Shown here: piece after piece, positions 9,105 to 20,706 of the stretch
Layout of the letters: each line of letters opens with the position of its first letter
How positions within the stretch are numbered: the stretch's first letter is position 1
Source: Atriophallophorus winterbourni
Lineage: Eukaryota; Platyhelminthes; Trematoda; Plagiorchiida; Microphallidae
NCBI GenBank assembly: GCA_013407085.1
Contig: JACCGJ010011388.1
Coordinates: forward strand, 1 to 64,000
Direction of reading: 5' to 3'
DNA: 64,000 nt
Program-made: the position numbers and the translations under genes
The notes under the pieces: model-generated
Databases searched by the model: none
Seen by the model: the letters and a program-made list of their open reading frames with translations, nothing else
Told to the model about the DNA's origin: nothing

Positions 9105-11935
9105 TTAGACAATATGCGGAAATATGATAGACCATTTAACGTCTAATTCCCTTTTAAAGCTCAACACATTTGGGAGGTTCACTATACAATCTGGGAGCTT
9201 GTTCCAGAAGTTGACCACACGGTTGCTGAAAAAGTGCTCACGTGCCAGCAACCTGGGCCTATTCTTAAGAAGTTTCATGGAATTACCCCTTGTAGCTGCT
9301 TTAGGTGCAAGTTTAAGGTTTTCAGTAATACTATCACCCGTAAGACCCTTTGGAATCCTAAAGGCCTCTATTAATTCACCTCGCAGCCGCCGTCTCTTTA
9401 GTGAGAACAAACCATGGTCCTTGAGTCTAGCCTCATAAGTTTTACCTGCCTGACCCTCAACCACCCTAGTCGCAAAGCGCTGGACCATTTTGAGACATGC
9501 TATATCCTTTTTTAAGTACGGTTCCCAGGATCGAACGCACTACTCCAAGTGAGGCCGCACGACTACTTTGTATAAGGGAATGAAGATTGAAGTTTTTCGG
9601 CAATATAACGCTGAGCAATTCTCTGCGAGCCTTGTTTGCAGCTTCGGCACATTGAGTAGCCCATTTAAAATCGCCTGTTATAGTAATGCCAAGATCCTTC
9701 ACTTTCTGAGCAGCCGCTATTCTGATAGTTCCTTCACCAACTTCTAGTTGGGTTGTCGCTAAATCAGTCGTCAGAAGACAGCTCTTCCCCAAGTTTAGTG
9801 GCAAGTCCCAGGTCTTTGTTCACTCGATTACTTTTTCTAAATCAGAGTTAAGCGTATCTCTACTGTCGGTTTCTAGGATCTTAACATCATCAGCAAACAG
9901 GAAGCCGCGTGAACTCAAGCACGCTGCCAGTTCGTTTACAAAAATAAGAAAAATTAATGGACCAAGCACCGAGCCTTGAGGCACTCCACTGAGAATCAGT
10001 GATTCCTGCGAGCACTCCCCTGCAATTCTAAAATAGTTAGTGCGATTAGTTAAGAAGCTGTCTAACCATTGATGTAGGTCACCTGTGACGCCACACTACT
10101 TAGTTTGTGCAGAAGGTACCCATGGTTCACCGAATCAAATGCCTTTTAAAAATCAAGATAGCAGACTTCGACAACTCTCCCTTCATCGAGGCGTAATGTC
10201 ATTTCGTCAAGAAAGCTTTGAAGATTGGTTAGGCAGGACCTTCCTTTCCAGAATCCGTGCTGGGCATTGGATAGTAAACGAATGGGCTACTAAATGTTAC
10301 ACACCTGGGTGCCGAATGATTTTTCCAAGCACTGAAAAGAAGGCTTGTCAGGCTTACTGGCCTGTGTAGTTGCGTACATCGAATTGGGACCCTTTTTGTA
10401 TATGGCTATTACCGCCAGCCTCGTTTCCCATCATCCGGTAGTTACCCTGGAGTAAGGTAAGGCTTCGAAAAGATTTCTGATTGCAAGGCTAAACTATATT
10501 CGCGGCACCGGTTGAGAATAGCCGGATGTATACCGTCGGGGCCAGCTGACTTAGTTTTGTCCAGCTGCGACAGAACTGTGGTGACCATTTCCTGATTAAC
10601 CGCCACCGAGCTAAAGGGAGGTGCTCTGCACTCGTGAGTTTCTAAACAGTTACCTGAATCGCGCCGATAAACACTGCAGAAGAATGAATGCAACGCATCG
10701 GCTTTTTCCGGTGCAGTCAAAGCCGTATTTCCATCGTCCAGCACTAACGTACCTATTTCTTCTCTTAATGATCGCTTGGACTGAACATAGCCATAAAAAG
10801 CTTTCAAGTTAATCTTTGCTTTTTTGGCAAGTCGGGATTCGAAGTCCCTTTCAGCTTTCCTTTGCAGCGCAACAGCTGAATTTCTGGTCTGTATGTACTG
10901 CAGTCTAGATCTGTGAGTTCCACAGAATTTGTGAGCCCTCCAGCTACGGTCACGACATCTAATAGCCTTGCGAATAGACGCGCTCCACCAGGGGGGTTTT
11001 CATCGCGTTCTCACTGGTTGTAGAGGAGCAAAATTATCCTGTAGTTGTAAAAGGTGCCTTTTTATAATATTCCACCTGATTTCTACACTAGGTTCTAATT
11101 CGTCTGGTTCCCAACTTAGATTCATTGCTTTAGTTTGTAGTTGGACGATGTCCATTCGACCAAAGTTGCGGGACATCTTTACTTGAGGACTAGGATGCAC
11201 TAAAGTCCAGTCAAGAAGAATTACAGCGTGGTCGCTCTTGTCTAGTGGCGAAAGGTATTTGATTCCATAAATATCTCTTTCATGCGACGATAGAACCAAA
11301 TCTAAAGTTGACGGAGTATGTCCTGTCCTAAACCTTGTATGTTCCCTGACATGTTGATAAAAGGCCCCGACATGAAACCAGTCTAGATATTGCGACTCAA
11401 CTGACCCTGGTGAAGAAATTTCAGTACGCCAATCTATGCCCGGGAGATTGAAGTCTCCGACAATTAGTAATGCGTTGCATTGCCCTTTTAGTACTTTCAA
11501 TGTGTCCATCAGTAATTGGTCGTCTAATGATGAAGCGTTCGGGCTTCTATAAGCACATGCAAGTGCCAGTCTTCTTCTAGCGACAGTAAGAAATACCGAT
11601 GTTAGTTGGATTGAGTGAGAAGCGATCTTTATCGATGTCTCACTGTGGGGGAGATCTTCGTTTATCATAATTACCACTCCCCCTCCCGTAGCACCAGTAT
11701 CCCTATCCTGACGATAGATGGCATACTTAGTTGATACAAATGACGGAACATGATCATCTGGTTTCAACCATGATTCGGAGATGGCAATTATGTCGACCTG
11801 GTTTTCCAGTGCAGCAAGCTGCAGCTCACCCCATTTATTACGTATACTGCAAGCATTTGTGTACAGTAAACGGGTATTTCTATCCTGCGCACATTTTAAA
11901 CTAACTTTACTCAGGGTGGGAGCACCCCGTTTTTT
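9105..11935 (-). pseudogene. LINE-C ORF2: endonuclease and reverse transcriptase, multiply frameshifted
   Basis: From the slip at 11935 the -1 frame is open: YTNACSIRNKWGEL, AISESWL (active-site Glu), VGDFNLPGI and KSDHAVILL define the endonuclease down to 11000. RT pieces follow at 10807-10442 (SAGPDGIHPAIL), about 9910-9870 (FLFADDVKIL, catalytic Asp pair intact), 9804-9466 (LPLNLGKSC, VKDLGITI) and 9488-9105 (C-terminal, VVNFWNKLPD). The first in-frame ATG (in VIMINED) lies far downstream of the active-site Glu. Several indels between 10442 and 9804 make it inactive. Confidence 0.8.
11911..11935 (-). promoter_or_regulatory. LINE-C slippery heptamer and adjacent small hairpin
   Basis: On the minus strand A AAA AAC (11935-11929) sits in frame as TCA AAA AAC three codons from a GC-rich segment. 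GGGGTG (11928-11923), loop CTCC and CACCCT (11918-11913) can form five Watson-Crick pairs and one wobble, directly after the heptamer and without the 8-nt spacer of the other families. ORF2 is in the -1 frame and open through the site. Confidence 0.55.
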
Positions 11936-12750
11936 GAAACCGGAGAAGTTGATAAGTGGCTAGACTGCCCTTGCGAACGAGCTTGCACCGGCCTAATGGC
12001 AGTTGTACACAGATTTTCCTCGTTCAGAAGCTTACTGAAAAGCGAGTTTTCCATGCGCTCGTATTCTACTGGCGGCCCATTTTGGAGTACATCTTCAATG
12101 ACAACTACCGCAGATGACTTAAACATTTTATGGTGGCTAAGGTTGATCCCTTTTATGGGAGTTTTCAAGCCAGTCATGGGCGCTTTTGAACGCTTTCCAT
12201 AAAAATGTGGTTGAGGCCCCTTATCCTGGACAACTTTGAAACGCCCATTTGTGTAGCGTTCAAGGTAAGCACTTTTTAAAAGAAGCGTATCCCTGTCCTG
12301 CTGGTTTATAAATTCTACCAAGATCAGACGAGCGCTACTTACAGTTGGGTTCCACCGGCCTACATGATGGACCCTTTTTACCTGGCAGTTAATTAGCCCT
12401 GCCATGCGCAAAATGTCTTGAACCCTGGAACGGTCCATTTAGCGCCGGGATTTGCTTTCGCGAATCAGCGGCTCCCCCCTATTTACGGTGAGGAGAGTAC
12501 GAGATGGCCTCGTTTCTGCCATTTTATGGGGTGCAGCAAGTTTATTAACTTGCTCAGCTAAGGCATTTATTTGCCTTTCTAAAGCAACGTAGTTAGGTTG
12601 CTGTGATTTTACCGGACATTTATCGTTATGGACGGTTTTCTTTTTAGGGTTCTTTTTACCCCACCGTGTTGCTTTTCGATTCTTACCGATGGTACTGTGG
12701 ACAGGGCCGGGTTTTGTTGACGGGTCTGTTTTTTTCTTACGACCTCGGCG
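11911..12750 (-). pseudogene. LINE-C ORF1: basic protein with coiled coil, one nonsense codon
   Basis: The upstream part (about 12750-12442) has no initiating ATG and is rich in Lys/Arg (for example RRGRKKKTDPSTKPGP). It contains a short heptad-like stretch, ALERQINALAEQVNKL, likely to form a coiled coil. It ends at TAA 12441-12439, directly followed in frame by ATG 12438, which opens the 175-residue remainder (MDRSRVQDILRMAGLI ... ending SKNGVLPP). TAA-ATG in the same frame most simply means one nonsense mutation in a formerly continuous ORF1. The C-terminal part has an RRM-like character (ARLILVEFINQQDRDTLLLK). Stop TGA is at 11913-11911. Confidence 0.65.
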
Positions 12751-12854
12751 TAGGACTACGGAGAATTCTTACTATTTGCTACAACATTGTTCAAACTACT
12801 AGCAGAGGTCCTGCGGAATAATTCCCTTGCGTTTCTCTTGCACTCCCAGCATAC

Positions 12855-13956
12855 CCATAGTCAATAGTTTATTACGGTATAAAAGCGGGGAGCTTGTACA
12901 AACCGCAGGGTGGATTGTGCAGTGGATCAAAAAGAAAAGAATAGTAAAATGTTTGAGTTTCCAAGGCCTTATAGCGGGCCACATTCGCGTTAGCTTGCAC
13001 CATCAGTGGATTTTTGTGGCATTTGGACAGGAATGGCGTCAACCCGGGACACCGCTACCCACCACATCCTCCAGAACAGGGTCAGCTGAGACTGCGTGCG
13101 CTTGGACTTCCGATACTGGGATATTGGGTCTGAAGAAGTTTCAGCAGTTCAGCAAAGTGGTCGAAGGGAAATGCGATCCATATTTTCTGGAACGGGGAAC
13201 GCTGTGGGAAGAGGGAAAGATATGGTGCAGTATCACAAGGAATATAAGCGTAAAAAAGCATAATTAAGAATTGTGTATCGTCTGATAAAAATGGAGGTCA
13301 AGGAGTTTTTTTTAAATAATTAGAGATGGGGCAGAAATACCTGAAAGGGGTAGTGCGTTCCAAGCACGAGGAATCCGGACGGCAAAGGAGTATCTGCGGC
13401 AGTCCAATATACTATGCAGATGAGCCAACTTCAAGTGATGACCACGATTTGCTGATTATGGGGCCATTTTAAGCATACCCCTACATGGGTGAGTTTCTTC
13501 CGTCAATATCCGATACGCAAGGATCAGATCGCCTCGGATACGACGATAGTTTGTAGAGAATAATTGTAGAGTTGTAAGACGTTCCTCGTAGCTGACGGAG
13601 CTAAGCCCCTTGACAAGCTTCGTAGAACGTCTCTGCGGCTGTTCTAGGGCGTGCTGGTCACGTTTCAACCATGGGTTCCAGACGGAGACAGCATACTCCA
13701 AGTGTGGCCTGATGTACGCCTGAAGAAGAAACGGGAAGAGACGTGGATCGATTGTTCCGAACGCACGTTTTAAAAGCCCAACGTTTCTATTTGCCACGGT
13801 TGAAGCTCTACTACACTGAGCAGAGCAGCCCAAGTCATTTTGTATAATCACCCCAAGATCTTTTTCTTGCATCGTGACAGCGAGCATCTTGCCACCCAGA
13901 TTATAGCCAGGGTCGCCAGGAAGACGATTGCGTAATGCGTGGCATTTGTCAGTGTT
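12855..13956 (-). mobile_element. 5'-truncated CR1 copy (RT thumb, C-terminus, 3' UTR)
   Basis: The 143-residue frame 13887-13456 is an RT thumb and C-terminal region (EKDLGVIIQNDLGCSAQC, HLEYAVSVWNPWLKRD, YRRIRGDLILAYRIL). The 3' UTR extends to about 12855, where the plus strand reads ATAGTCAATAG, the heptad-repeat tail seen in LINE-D and -E. Part of the 3' UTR (about 12960-13090) is similar, in reverse, to 35930-36060. The 5' end stops exactly at the host repeat starting GGAGAACG, the same repeat edge at which LINE-A ends. Confidence 0.8.
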
Positions 13957-14077
13957 GAATGGAGAACGTTATCTCCACTACCCTTTTTTGCTCGGATGAC
14001 CTAGGATGTAGCGTTGAAATAAAAATTCTATCTAACTACTTTCAAATTGTCAGTAGGCTGTAAGTAAAATACCATTT
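13957..14077. repeat. Uninterrupted (empty-site) copy of the host repeat
   Basis: This copy runs continuously from GGAGAACG to AAAATACCATTT and matches both sides of LINE-B (3639-3737 and 8726-8747). It shows the sequence before LINE-B insertion. Confidence 0.75.
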
Positions 14078-14085
14078 TTATACAA

Positions 14086-14160
14086 CCTTTAATCGAATTA
14101 TTATTGGTTGCTTGTTATTAAAACCCTTCATCGAATTCTTATTGGTTGCTTGTTATCAAA
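14086..14160. repeat. Two direct repeats of about 37 bp upstream of the MULE
   Basis: Two adjacent units share ATCGAATT(A/C)TTATTGGTTG and end in CTTGTTAT(T/C)AAAA. They lie just upstream of the MULE transposase start and could be part of its left end. I could not find matching inverted copies at the right end. Confidence 0.6.
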
Positions 14161-14238
14161 AGCTACATGATTGGTTATTTTCAAAATTCCATTTCCAATA
14201 TTACGCTCTGCACCCAATTCTGCGCCACTTTATTCATA

Positions 14239-15998
14239 ATGAGCTCTAATGATATCACTCAGCTTTTTCAGGCAACCGTTGGTGGCCGCTTGTTCGAAAG
14301 TCTGGATGAGTTGAATAGTATGCTGGACGAGTTCGCTCGGGTTTCTGGCGCCCACTATTCTGTCCGAACATCGAAAAAAAATCGAAGCGGCGATTTGACA
14401 TATGTGAAATATATATGTCAACGGAAAGGATTCTTGGGAAAACCAACCCTTGGTATTCGACATCGCGTATCTACGGCAACACAATGCTAATCATTTATCA
14501 ATGTGGGCCGTATGAGGCCTCGGTTCCGCATTACGAATAGCAACATGATCCATAATCATGACTTGCAAGGTGGTGCAGTTGAGTCCTTGAACTTTCGCAA
14601 CCGACGCTTGACGCTTTCGGAACAAGAGATCATACGACCGATGCTGGAATGCGGAGACTCTTCATTCAACATAAGATATTATGTAAAGAGACGTTTTCAG
14701 AAAGATTTGACTGGTTCTGATGTGGTTAACCTTTGTCGACGAGCGCTGGACAAACGTAACAATCCTGGTAAGTTTGTAAGAATTACAATTTGGAGACCGT
14801 ACTGTCACTGTCTATATTTTCAATCATTTTTTCAGCCTATATTCGACAAATGGAAGCTGAATACAACGCCAACGGGAAGGCACGAGTACTACTGGACGAA
14901 ACTAACCAGATGACGCTTTTTGTCTTCGTTACCCAAGAAATGCTGAGTTTGTATGGCCGTTTTTCCGATTTCCTTCTCATCGATGGTACATTCCGTACAA
15001 ATAGTGAGAAATATTTTTTATATCAATTAATGATAGTAGACGGTTGCAGAAAAAGCCCGCCAGTAGCAATAGGTTTTTTTTGTAGGGAAACGGCGGATGA
15101 CATCCGCACGTTTCTGCTGACCTTTGTAGAATTCGTCGTTGGGGGTGACGCAGTGCGAGCTGTTATGTCTGACGGCGCTCCTGCGATAGCGAATGCTGTG
15201 GAAGAAGTATTCCCACACGCTGCTCATCTGCTTTGCCGAGTGCACATGCTTCGCAATGTCACACGTCGTAACCCCCTGACCGAAGCACTGAAGTGGGTAC
15301 GTGTAGGTATAACCACTCGTCGTATATGGCGTTACGCCTTTGCCTTAATTAATATACAACGAGCGGATCCCGTATTTTACGCTTATTTCAAGGGGCAACA
15401 TTGTTGCAACTCCCATAAGTGGGCGAATTCTCGACGTCCCAAGGTGGCTACGTACGGAATTGGGGACACCAATATGGTGGAGGTGATGCATAAGTATATA
15501 AAAATGAATCTCCTTAGTGGTAAGATAGCAATATGTGAGGCCATTCGTTTGTCTAAAATTAGTGCAACGTATCTTATTTGGCACCGGCAAAGCGAAATTA
15601 TTTCGATTAGTCGAAGGCGTGCGTATGTTCCGAAACACTCGGAACTTGATGCACTTTGTGATCTACTCATGCCATATGCTGTCGATCTCATTTCGGATAA
15701 CGTAGCTGCAGCAACAGTAAGGGTTGTAGGTTCAACGGAATTTATGGTGCTCCTTAGGGACGCGGGTTCTTGGGGTGTGTGCTTGTTCACTTGGAAGTGT
15801 TCATGCCCCTTTTTTATTGACCAAGGATTGCCTTGCAGACATGTTTTTGCAGCTGCTTCATATAGAAACTTTGAATTGTCTTCACTTCCTGTGCCCCAAC
15901 GCTGGCTAAGGACTAGTAATGATGCGTTAAAGGTTAATTTTTCTTCAGCGGACGTTCCTAGGCGTTCTAGTCGCGTCTTTTCATCAGGTTTTTCTTAG
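14239..15998 (+). CDS. MULE transposase with one 68-nt intron
   Basis: The likely start is ATG 14239 (MSSNDITQLFQ). The N-terminus resembles the FAR1/WRKY-GCM1-type DNA-binding region of Mutator-like transposases and ends in an HNH-like IHNHDL near residue 105. An intron at 14768-14835 (GTAAGT...TTTCAG) restores one frame: NNP joins AYIRQMEAEY. The catalytic core shows LLIDGTFRTN (first Asp), VMSDGAPAIANAVEEVFP (second Asp), LCRVHMLRNV, and TNMVEVMHKYIK with the probable third acidic residue. A SWIM zinc finger, CSC(P)...GLPCRHVF, follows at about 15804-15850. One nonsense codon, TAA 14488-14490, breaks the N-terminal exon, so this copy is probably dead. MULEs are known from schistosomes. Confidence 0.85.
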
Positions 15999-16139
15999 GA
16001 TTTAGATGTATGACTCAAGTTTCACCGTCATTTTGAACCCCCATACTTCAATCTTATAATTCAAATTATTGACAACTATTTAACTACATCTAGTTCACGG
16101 AGCTTGCCTCCGTATATCTTTGATTTGGACGAGGCTTAG

Positions 16140-16530
16140 ATGTCATTAGAAACTGCCGTGTACGACAATCTGACGATGGATACGGTATTGAATGTAGAAA
16201 ATATTGCAACTAATGATAGCCACAATTCTCCAATGACCAGTAATGACGAAGATCAAACGGAAGCCGCTTATGAAGGCAGCGATACTCGCGTAATAGGCGT
16301 TTATGATGGCCGCATAAGCGGTCGTGGACGGGAAAATAGATCTCGAATTCCTATTCCGTCCACCTCTCGAATGCCACCAGTAGATCTTGACGCTTTCTCA
16401 GATCACGAGCAAATATGTGGGCAGTGCGGTTTAGATGAACCACCTGAATTCGGTGGATAAACAATCGATTGGGAGCAATGCCCTTACTGCAACGAATGGT
16501 ACCATACTAATTGTATAATTACTCCACTTT
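16140..16530 (+). pseudogene. Acidic tail with PHD-like finger, possible C-terminal exon of the MULE protein
   Basis: ATG 16140 opens a 106-codon frame rich in Asp, Glu, Ser and Thr, ending in CGQCGLDEPPEFGG and then TAA 16458-16460. Read through that stop, the same frame gives DWEQCPYCNEWYHTNC. Together they form a PHD-type pattern: CxxC, CxxC, then W-Y-H-x2-C. The segment lies 140 bp after the transposase stop on the same strand. It may be a last exon of the transposase or a second MULE gene; the nonsense codon inside the finger suggests decay. Confidence 0.55.
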
Positions 16531-17215
16531 CAATACTGAAAAGTGGTGCTTTTTTGTATGCAAATGTTTGATTAATTGCTTCATTCGATCCCGCGTGTTG
16601 CTGATATTGGTGCCATGGCGATATATGGTGAGTGCTATCATTCGCTTATCACTGACCCACTTTTTTTTAACTTTTTATCTGCTTTGCAGGATCAATGAAC
16701 CGTGAGCACTATCCACGTGTAAGTTCGAAATGATTTTTCGGTATCATGATGACGTGTTTGGTTTTGTTAACATCACCAACACGCTCGCTTGAACGCGGGA
16801 ACTCTGAAATTGGTAGCCGCTTAATTAATCTTTTTATCTTATTCTTTCCGCCATACGCCATTGCAATTCCCAACGAACCAATCGAGAGGAGAAACGAAAA
16901 AGGTGAAAATTATCAATCGCAACTATCCATGCAACAGTGAAACCAATTTGAAAGTAAAAGAAAACTGAGAAAACTGACAATTTTAAGAAATCTCTAAATA
17001 TATGTTTCCTTTTATCAAACAGTCTTTTTATAACTGTTATTCAATAGGATTTTGTTATGTGACAGGATAAATAATCTTTAAAGGTGGGTACATAGTTGAA
17101 ATTCGGTTACCATGCTTGGTGAGAAACAGAGCGATGCTAGACGTTTGCCCAATATAAACATCAGAGTTTTACCTTTTAGATTTTGTTTGTCGATTAAGTA
17201 CCCTAACAATCGAGA
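16531..17215. other. No recognisable gene
   Basis: An AT-rich stretch after the MULE. Short ORFs here have no recognisable motif. It may contain the right MULE end, but I see no terminal inverted repeat. Confidence 0.4.
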
Positions 17216-17483
17216 AGGATGAGATGATGGTCAGCTTTGACGTAAGCTCCTTGTTCACAAACGTGGGCAATACAAGCGCTTCAGAATTAGCGAGGAAGTC
17301 ACTCAATTCCGATATGACCTTGAAGGATCGTACAAATCATCAACGGTGTAGCAATTTGTGTACATAGGAACCACTTCTTTGTTTATTAGACAGCTATACA
17401 AGCCAAATGATGGTTTAGCGTACCAGTTATCAACTGAAATAAGGCTCGCTGAATCTCATCTTACCGTCTCCACTTTTCCTACA
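17216..17483 (+). mobile_element. Penelope-like element fragments
   Basis: At 17216-17340 the plus strand encodes EMMVSFDVSSLFTNVG, the RT motif also found in the PLEs at 55-58 kb (ELMVSFDVTALFTSI). The segment 17405-17483 matches 52035-52088, the region leading into the hammerhead-like motif, and stops where stem I (CTCCAC) would end. Both are remnants. Confidence 0.65.
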
Positions 17484-17579
17484 AGATTCATATGCGTTGA
17501 TTTGTTGTTGCTCATACGTTTGATTCAGATATGACCTTAAATAAGAGTACAGACTACGGTATACTACCAGCGGAGAGGC

Positions 17580-17880
17580 TAAGCTTGTTGCAAACCATTG
17601 AGGTCAACATTTGATTGTTCCGGCTCGGTTTGAAAATCCGGTGGACAGTAAGGCTAAACGTGTTGCCAACCCTTGAGGTCAACATGGGAATGTTCCGGCT
17701 CGGTTTGAAAACCCGGTGGACGGTAAGGCCAAACGTGTTGCCAAACCTTGAGGTCAACATGGAAGGGTTCCGAAGCAAACACACTGGCCGACAGAAAGTT
17801 GTTATTATGAATGTAACCTGATCTAAACTGACCGTCAACTTGATACGTTGAGGTCAACATGGAAATGTTCCGTAGTGGAC
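17580..17880. repeat. 75-bp tandem repeat
   Basis: TTGAGGTCAACAT recurs at about 17598, 17673, 17748 and 17848, giving spacings of 75, 75 and 100. The units share CGGCTCGGTTTGAAAA and CGTGTTGCCAA. The last unit is partial. No coding sense is evident. Confidence 0.8.
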
Positions 17881-18051
17881 AAAATGGTCGAGAAAACTTG
17901 AATATTAAAGATATACGGACAACAGACGTATCACTGTTTCGTTTCAACTAAATTACATCTGCATAGTTTGTAGTTGTCTGTAATGAATTGTATTGAATGG
18001 AATTGAAATAACACGAAATAACCCGATTATCCATCTATCTATCTATCTTTC

Positions 18052-18140
18052 GATAGATATGGGCAATACATGCGCTTTAGAATTAGCGAGGAAGTCACTG
18101 AACTCCGATATGACCTTAAAAAATCGTACAAGTTTGAGTG
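18052..18140 (+). mobile_element. Duplicate of PLE RT fragment
   Basis: The segment GGGCAATACATGCGCTT through TCGTACAA repeats 17264-17335 with a few changes (LARKSLNSDMTLKN). It lies at the left flank of the long inverted repeat. Confidence 0.65.
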
Positions 18141-18165
18141 TACAACAAATCATTAAAGGTATTCA

Positions 18166-18654
<489 letters not shown>

Positions 18655-19870
18655 GCATTTGTCTCGTTACATGAAATGACCTGCATTCCACATAGACTGT
18701 CTGCATTTCTCTACCCCAAAGTAGCTACAAGTCTGGGTTACACATCACGCTGCCTATGCACTGTACAATTGTCTGACCTACTTGACATGTCAACGCATTC
18801 ATGTAACGTTTTAATTATGATACAGATTTGTAAACCAGTGTAAATATGCCGTCACCGATTTAAGGCTGATATTCTCTGTGGTGAAATTATTACATACACT
18901 GTAATCTCTCAGCTTGAGACTGTCTTTCGATTCAAGCGAGTGAGGGGGTGACGCTTTCGCGCAAACTCGCAATCTTATTGGACGAAAGTGCGCACCTTGT
19001 ACAGGCCAGCAGACTACAGGGGGCAAATGAAACTAAACGCTCTACCACATGTAGTGAGAGGGGAGCCACGTGGAAATTATTTGTCTATCTCACAGAGCAT
19101 GAGCGGTTAGTCAACGTACAAAAACATGGAGAAATATTTATGAGTCACAAGCTACATGATAGTTCAAAAAGCTCACTAAATTCCTTGCAGCTTTACTAAT
19201 GGAACGTTAACCATGATGCACAATCAGCTAAGAGAGCAACATTTTACTCGTCCCAACACAACACAATTTTATCGCACTATGAAATATGGCCATTTCCAAT
19301 TTACTGCCTTAGGTTAAGAAAGCCAATGGATGTGAAATAAAATATATATTTCGAAATTTGTTGAACAGCAAGTTTTGTTTCAGTGAACCTTCTATTCCTC
19401 GTATTCTTCTACCCTCAAATTGATATTGCGATGTGTCCGGATGCACGAGATGACAACACCTGGAGGAGAGATAGGTATAGAATTAAGGTATATACAGTAT
19501 AATAGAATATTAGGAAGATTAACGTAAATACAAGCTTACGTATTCAGTTACAGGTTCGTGTTGCGTTGCCGCTAACAATTTGTTTTTTTAGCCCTACTAT
19601 GTTCTCCCTCGTATTGCTCGTTGGGTATAATTCAAAGCACGGTAAACATGTTTATCGATAAAAACTTACGTGTGGAATGTATTCACCGGTGTATTGATCC
19701 ACGTATAACGAATCATATTTTGGATAATGTTTGGATAATGTGCATCTTGTGACAAGTTACATTCGCGATTTACTTGTCCAAGATATGTTATGTGCATAGC
19801 AATGATACAAAAGTCGTCAATGTTGAAAATCAAATCAGCTCACTATCATTATCAGTGTCACCATACACAG
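18655..19870. other. 1.2-kb spacer between inverted-repeat arms
   Basis: I see no gene, no clear transposon domain and no second repeat here. Confidence 0.5.
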
Positions 19871-19984
19871 TGTCTCATATTTGCGAACGTATATTCAGTA
19901 GTTAGCAAACTTCTGAATTAATCAGATACCATTTCAAATAAATCATCGAACTCATCTTATCCAGCGAATTCAACAATTGTCGTA

Positions 19985-20024
<40 letters not shown>

Positions 20025-20026
20025 AT

Positions 20027-20104
<78 letters not shown>

Positions 20105-20356
20105 CATCTACGTATCTATCTATCTTTCGATAGATATGTCTATCTATCTCTTTATCTATCTTTGTATCTATCTATCTATTCATGATTATAGCTTTATAGC
20201 CAAAGTAATGTGTTGCTCATATACCCGCACTTGCACGTCACTAACGGTTTCTTCCTGTTTGCCTTCATACTGTAGCGGTTATTGTTCCCGACAAAATTGA
20301 ACACACTTCTCAGCGTAACACGGCAAACTGATCCAATGCAATCACACACAATATAC
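19871..20356. repeat. Right arm of the long inverted repeat with (TATC)n tract
   Basis: It mirrors the left arm: GTCTCATATTTGCG, a 60-bp segment absent from the left arm (about 19922-19982), the (TATC)n tract (19983-20180), then the reverse complement of the degenerate hammerhead-like region. Confidence 0.85.
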
Positions 20357-20442
20357 ATGTCCCAAAGCAAAACACGTAAGCGGCGTGAATAATATATTTA
20401 AACTGTGTACATATATACACGTATCATTAAAACAAAACAATA

Positions 20443-20706
20443 ATGAAATATGTAGGAATCACGAATCATTCTATACTATATCTTGCAACGCTTTCGGTAA
20501 TCTCTGTATTAATCTATTATCATCGTGTAAATAAAGAGACTTTAGCTACGAAAATTCCTAAATCTAGTAATTGTTCACTTTATTTAGATTCTGTTATTCT
20601 AAAAAATGCGAAAGTAAGAATCGATAAGAATATACTACAACGAACTATGAAGCTTGTTGAAACAATCTGCACAGAAACTTGTGCGGAGGACTTAAGATTC
20701 CATTAG
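20443..20706 (+). CDS. Small hypothetical ORF with one hydrophobic segment
   Basis: An 87-residue ORF from ATG 20443. Residues about 10-27 (SILYLATLSVISVLIYYH) could be a membrane segment or signal anchor; the rest is polar and Lys-rich with a few Cys near the end. I do not recognise it and nothing around it supports a function. It may be a chance ORF in AT-rich sequence. Confidence 0.25.
   Translation: MKYVGITNHSILYLATLSVISVLIYYHRVNKETLATKIPKSSNCSLYLDSVILKNAKVRIDKNILQRTMKLVETICTETCAEDLRFH

Larger units (their letters stand above)
9045..12760 (-). mobile_element. LINE-C, second CR1-like family
   Basis: Read on the minus strand, this element has a basic, coiled-coil-bearing ORF1 (12750-11911), an endonuclease (11935-11000) and a much-frameshifted RT (10807-9105). 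It is more distant from LINE-A, -B, -D and -E than these are from each other, and no PHD finger is visible in what remains of ORF1. The element ends on the right near 12760, shortly before another truncated CR1 copy, so it may be 5'-truncated. Its ORF1/ORF2 junction still has the A AAA AAC heptamer and the -1 arrangement. Confidence 0.85.

Noticed and set aside
11911..11928. LINE-C hairpin as the same structure as in the other LINEs
   Set aside because: Arm and loop lengths and spacer differ, so I treat it separately.
12436..12441. TAA-ATG in LINE-C ORF1 as a second translational coupling site
   Set aside because: Both parts are in the same frame, which is better explained by one nonsense mutation.
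16690..16990. Right terminal inverted repeat of the MULE
   Set aside because: I could not find a segment complementary to the left flank at 14053-14160.
17580..17880. Possible CRISPR array
   Set aside because: Units are 75-bp direct tandem repeats without spacer variation, in a eukaryotic transposon landscape; no cas-like genes.
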